Below, piece after piece: positions 5,038 to 5,074 of a DNA stretch of 5,074 nt (its first letter is position 1; each line of letters begins with the position of its first letter). The notes below the pieces were generated by a model. It ran no database searches and was not told the origin of the DNA. It saw nothing but the letters and a program-made list of their open reading frames with translations. The stretch spans positions 1 through 5,074 of the forward strand of contig JAJQHF010000156.1 in NCBI GenBank assembly GCA_021199975.1. Reading direction: 5' to 3'. The stretch comes from Candidatus Gastranaerophilales bacterium. GTDB lineage: Bacteria; Cyanobacteriota; Vampirovibrionia; Gastranaerophilales; Gastranaerophilaceae. The translations under genes were made by a program, and so were the position numbers.

Positions 5038-5074
5038 TTAACCGAGACCTTTGTAATGTGGTGTAGCTCTGTCG
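5038..5074 (-). CDS. C-terminal end of a convergent gene, cut by the window edge
   Basis: Reading leftward from the edge, the minus strand is open and ends in DRATPHYKGLG and a TAA stop at 5038-5040. The stop lies about 20 nt before the T-run of the shared terminator, as expected for a real convergent gene. Eleven residues are too few to name a family, and I do not recognise the tail. Confidence 0.5.
   Translation of the reverse strand, partial: DRATPHYKGLG

Overview
The window is AT-rich bacterial chromosome with strong Shine-Dalgarno sequences, recognisable sigma-70-type promoters and clean intrinsic terminators. TAA, TAG and TGA all behave as stops. The genes are housekeeping or envelope genes. 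I see no transposase, integrase, CRISPR array, tRNA or rRNA. The style (low GC, class II aldolase, small YtxH proteins) fits a host-associated bacterium such as a gut melainabacterium (Gastranaerophilales) or another low-GC lineage. This window alone does not settle the taxon.

Left part, minus strand: a gene for a multi-pass membrane protein of the DUF475/TerC-like family (90-1133) lies downstream of a class II fructose-bisphosphate aldolase gene (1259-2218). A strong terminator hairpin (1171-1209) separates them, so they are probably not one simple operon. Positions 1-89 carry no gene I can call, although the reading frame stays open past the DUF475 stop.

Middle: the divergent region 2219-2625 holds the aldolase ribosome binding site and a possible -10 box. 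It also holds a block of about 190 bp that is roughly half GC and rich in nested inverted repeats, then a 19-bp palindrome and a good promoter firing to the right. That promoter drives three small, tightly spaced membrane-protein genes: YtxH-like (true start probably 2626), DUF948-like (2947) and a second YtxH-like (3313). The unit ends in a hairpin and then a 17-bp-stem terminator (3629-3669).

Right part, plus strand: a divergent, short glucose-6-phosphate isomerase (3739-4971) has its own promoter, bracketed by a perfect 9-bp inverted repeat, and its own terminator (4985-5018). That terminator also serves a convergent minus-strand gene, of which only the last 11 codons are visible at the right edge.

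Functionally, the aldolase and isomerase are two enzymes of glycolysis/gluconeogenesis (fructose-1,6-bisphosphate cleavage and glucose-6-P/fructose-6-P interconversion). They lie on opposite strands on either side of the small envelope-protein operon. I see no convincing new defence or mobile system. The items most worth a second look are the GC-richer structured block at 2288-2482, the symmetrical sites around the promoters, and the YtxH/DUF948/YtxH operon.
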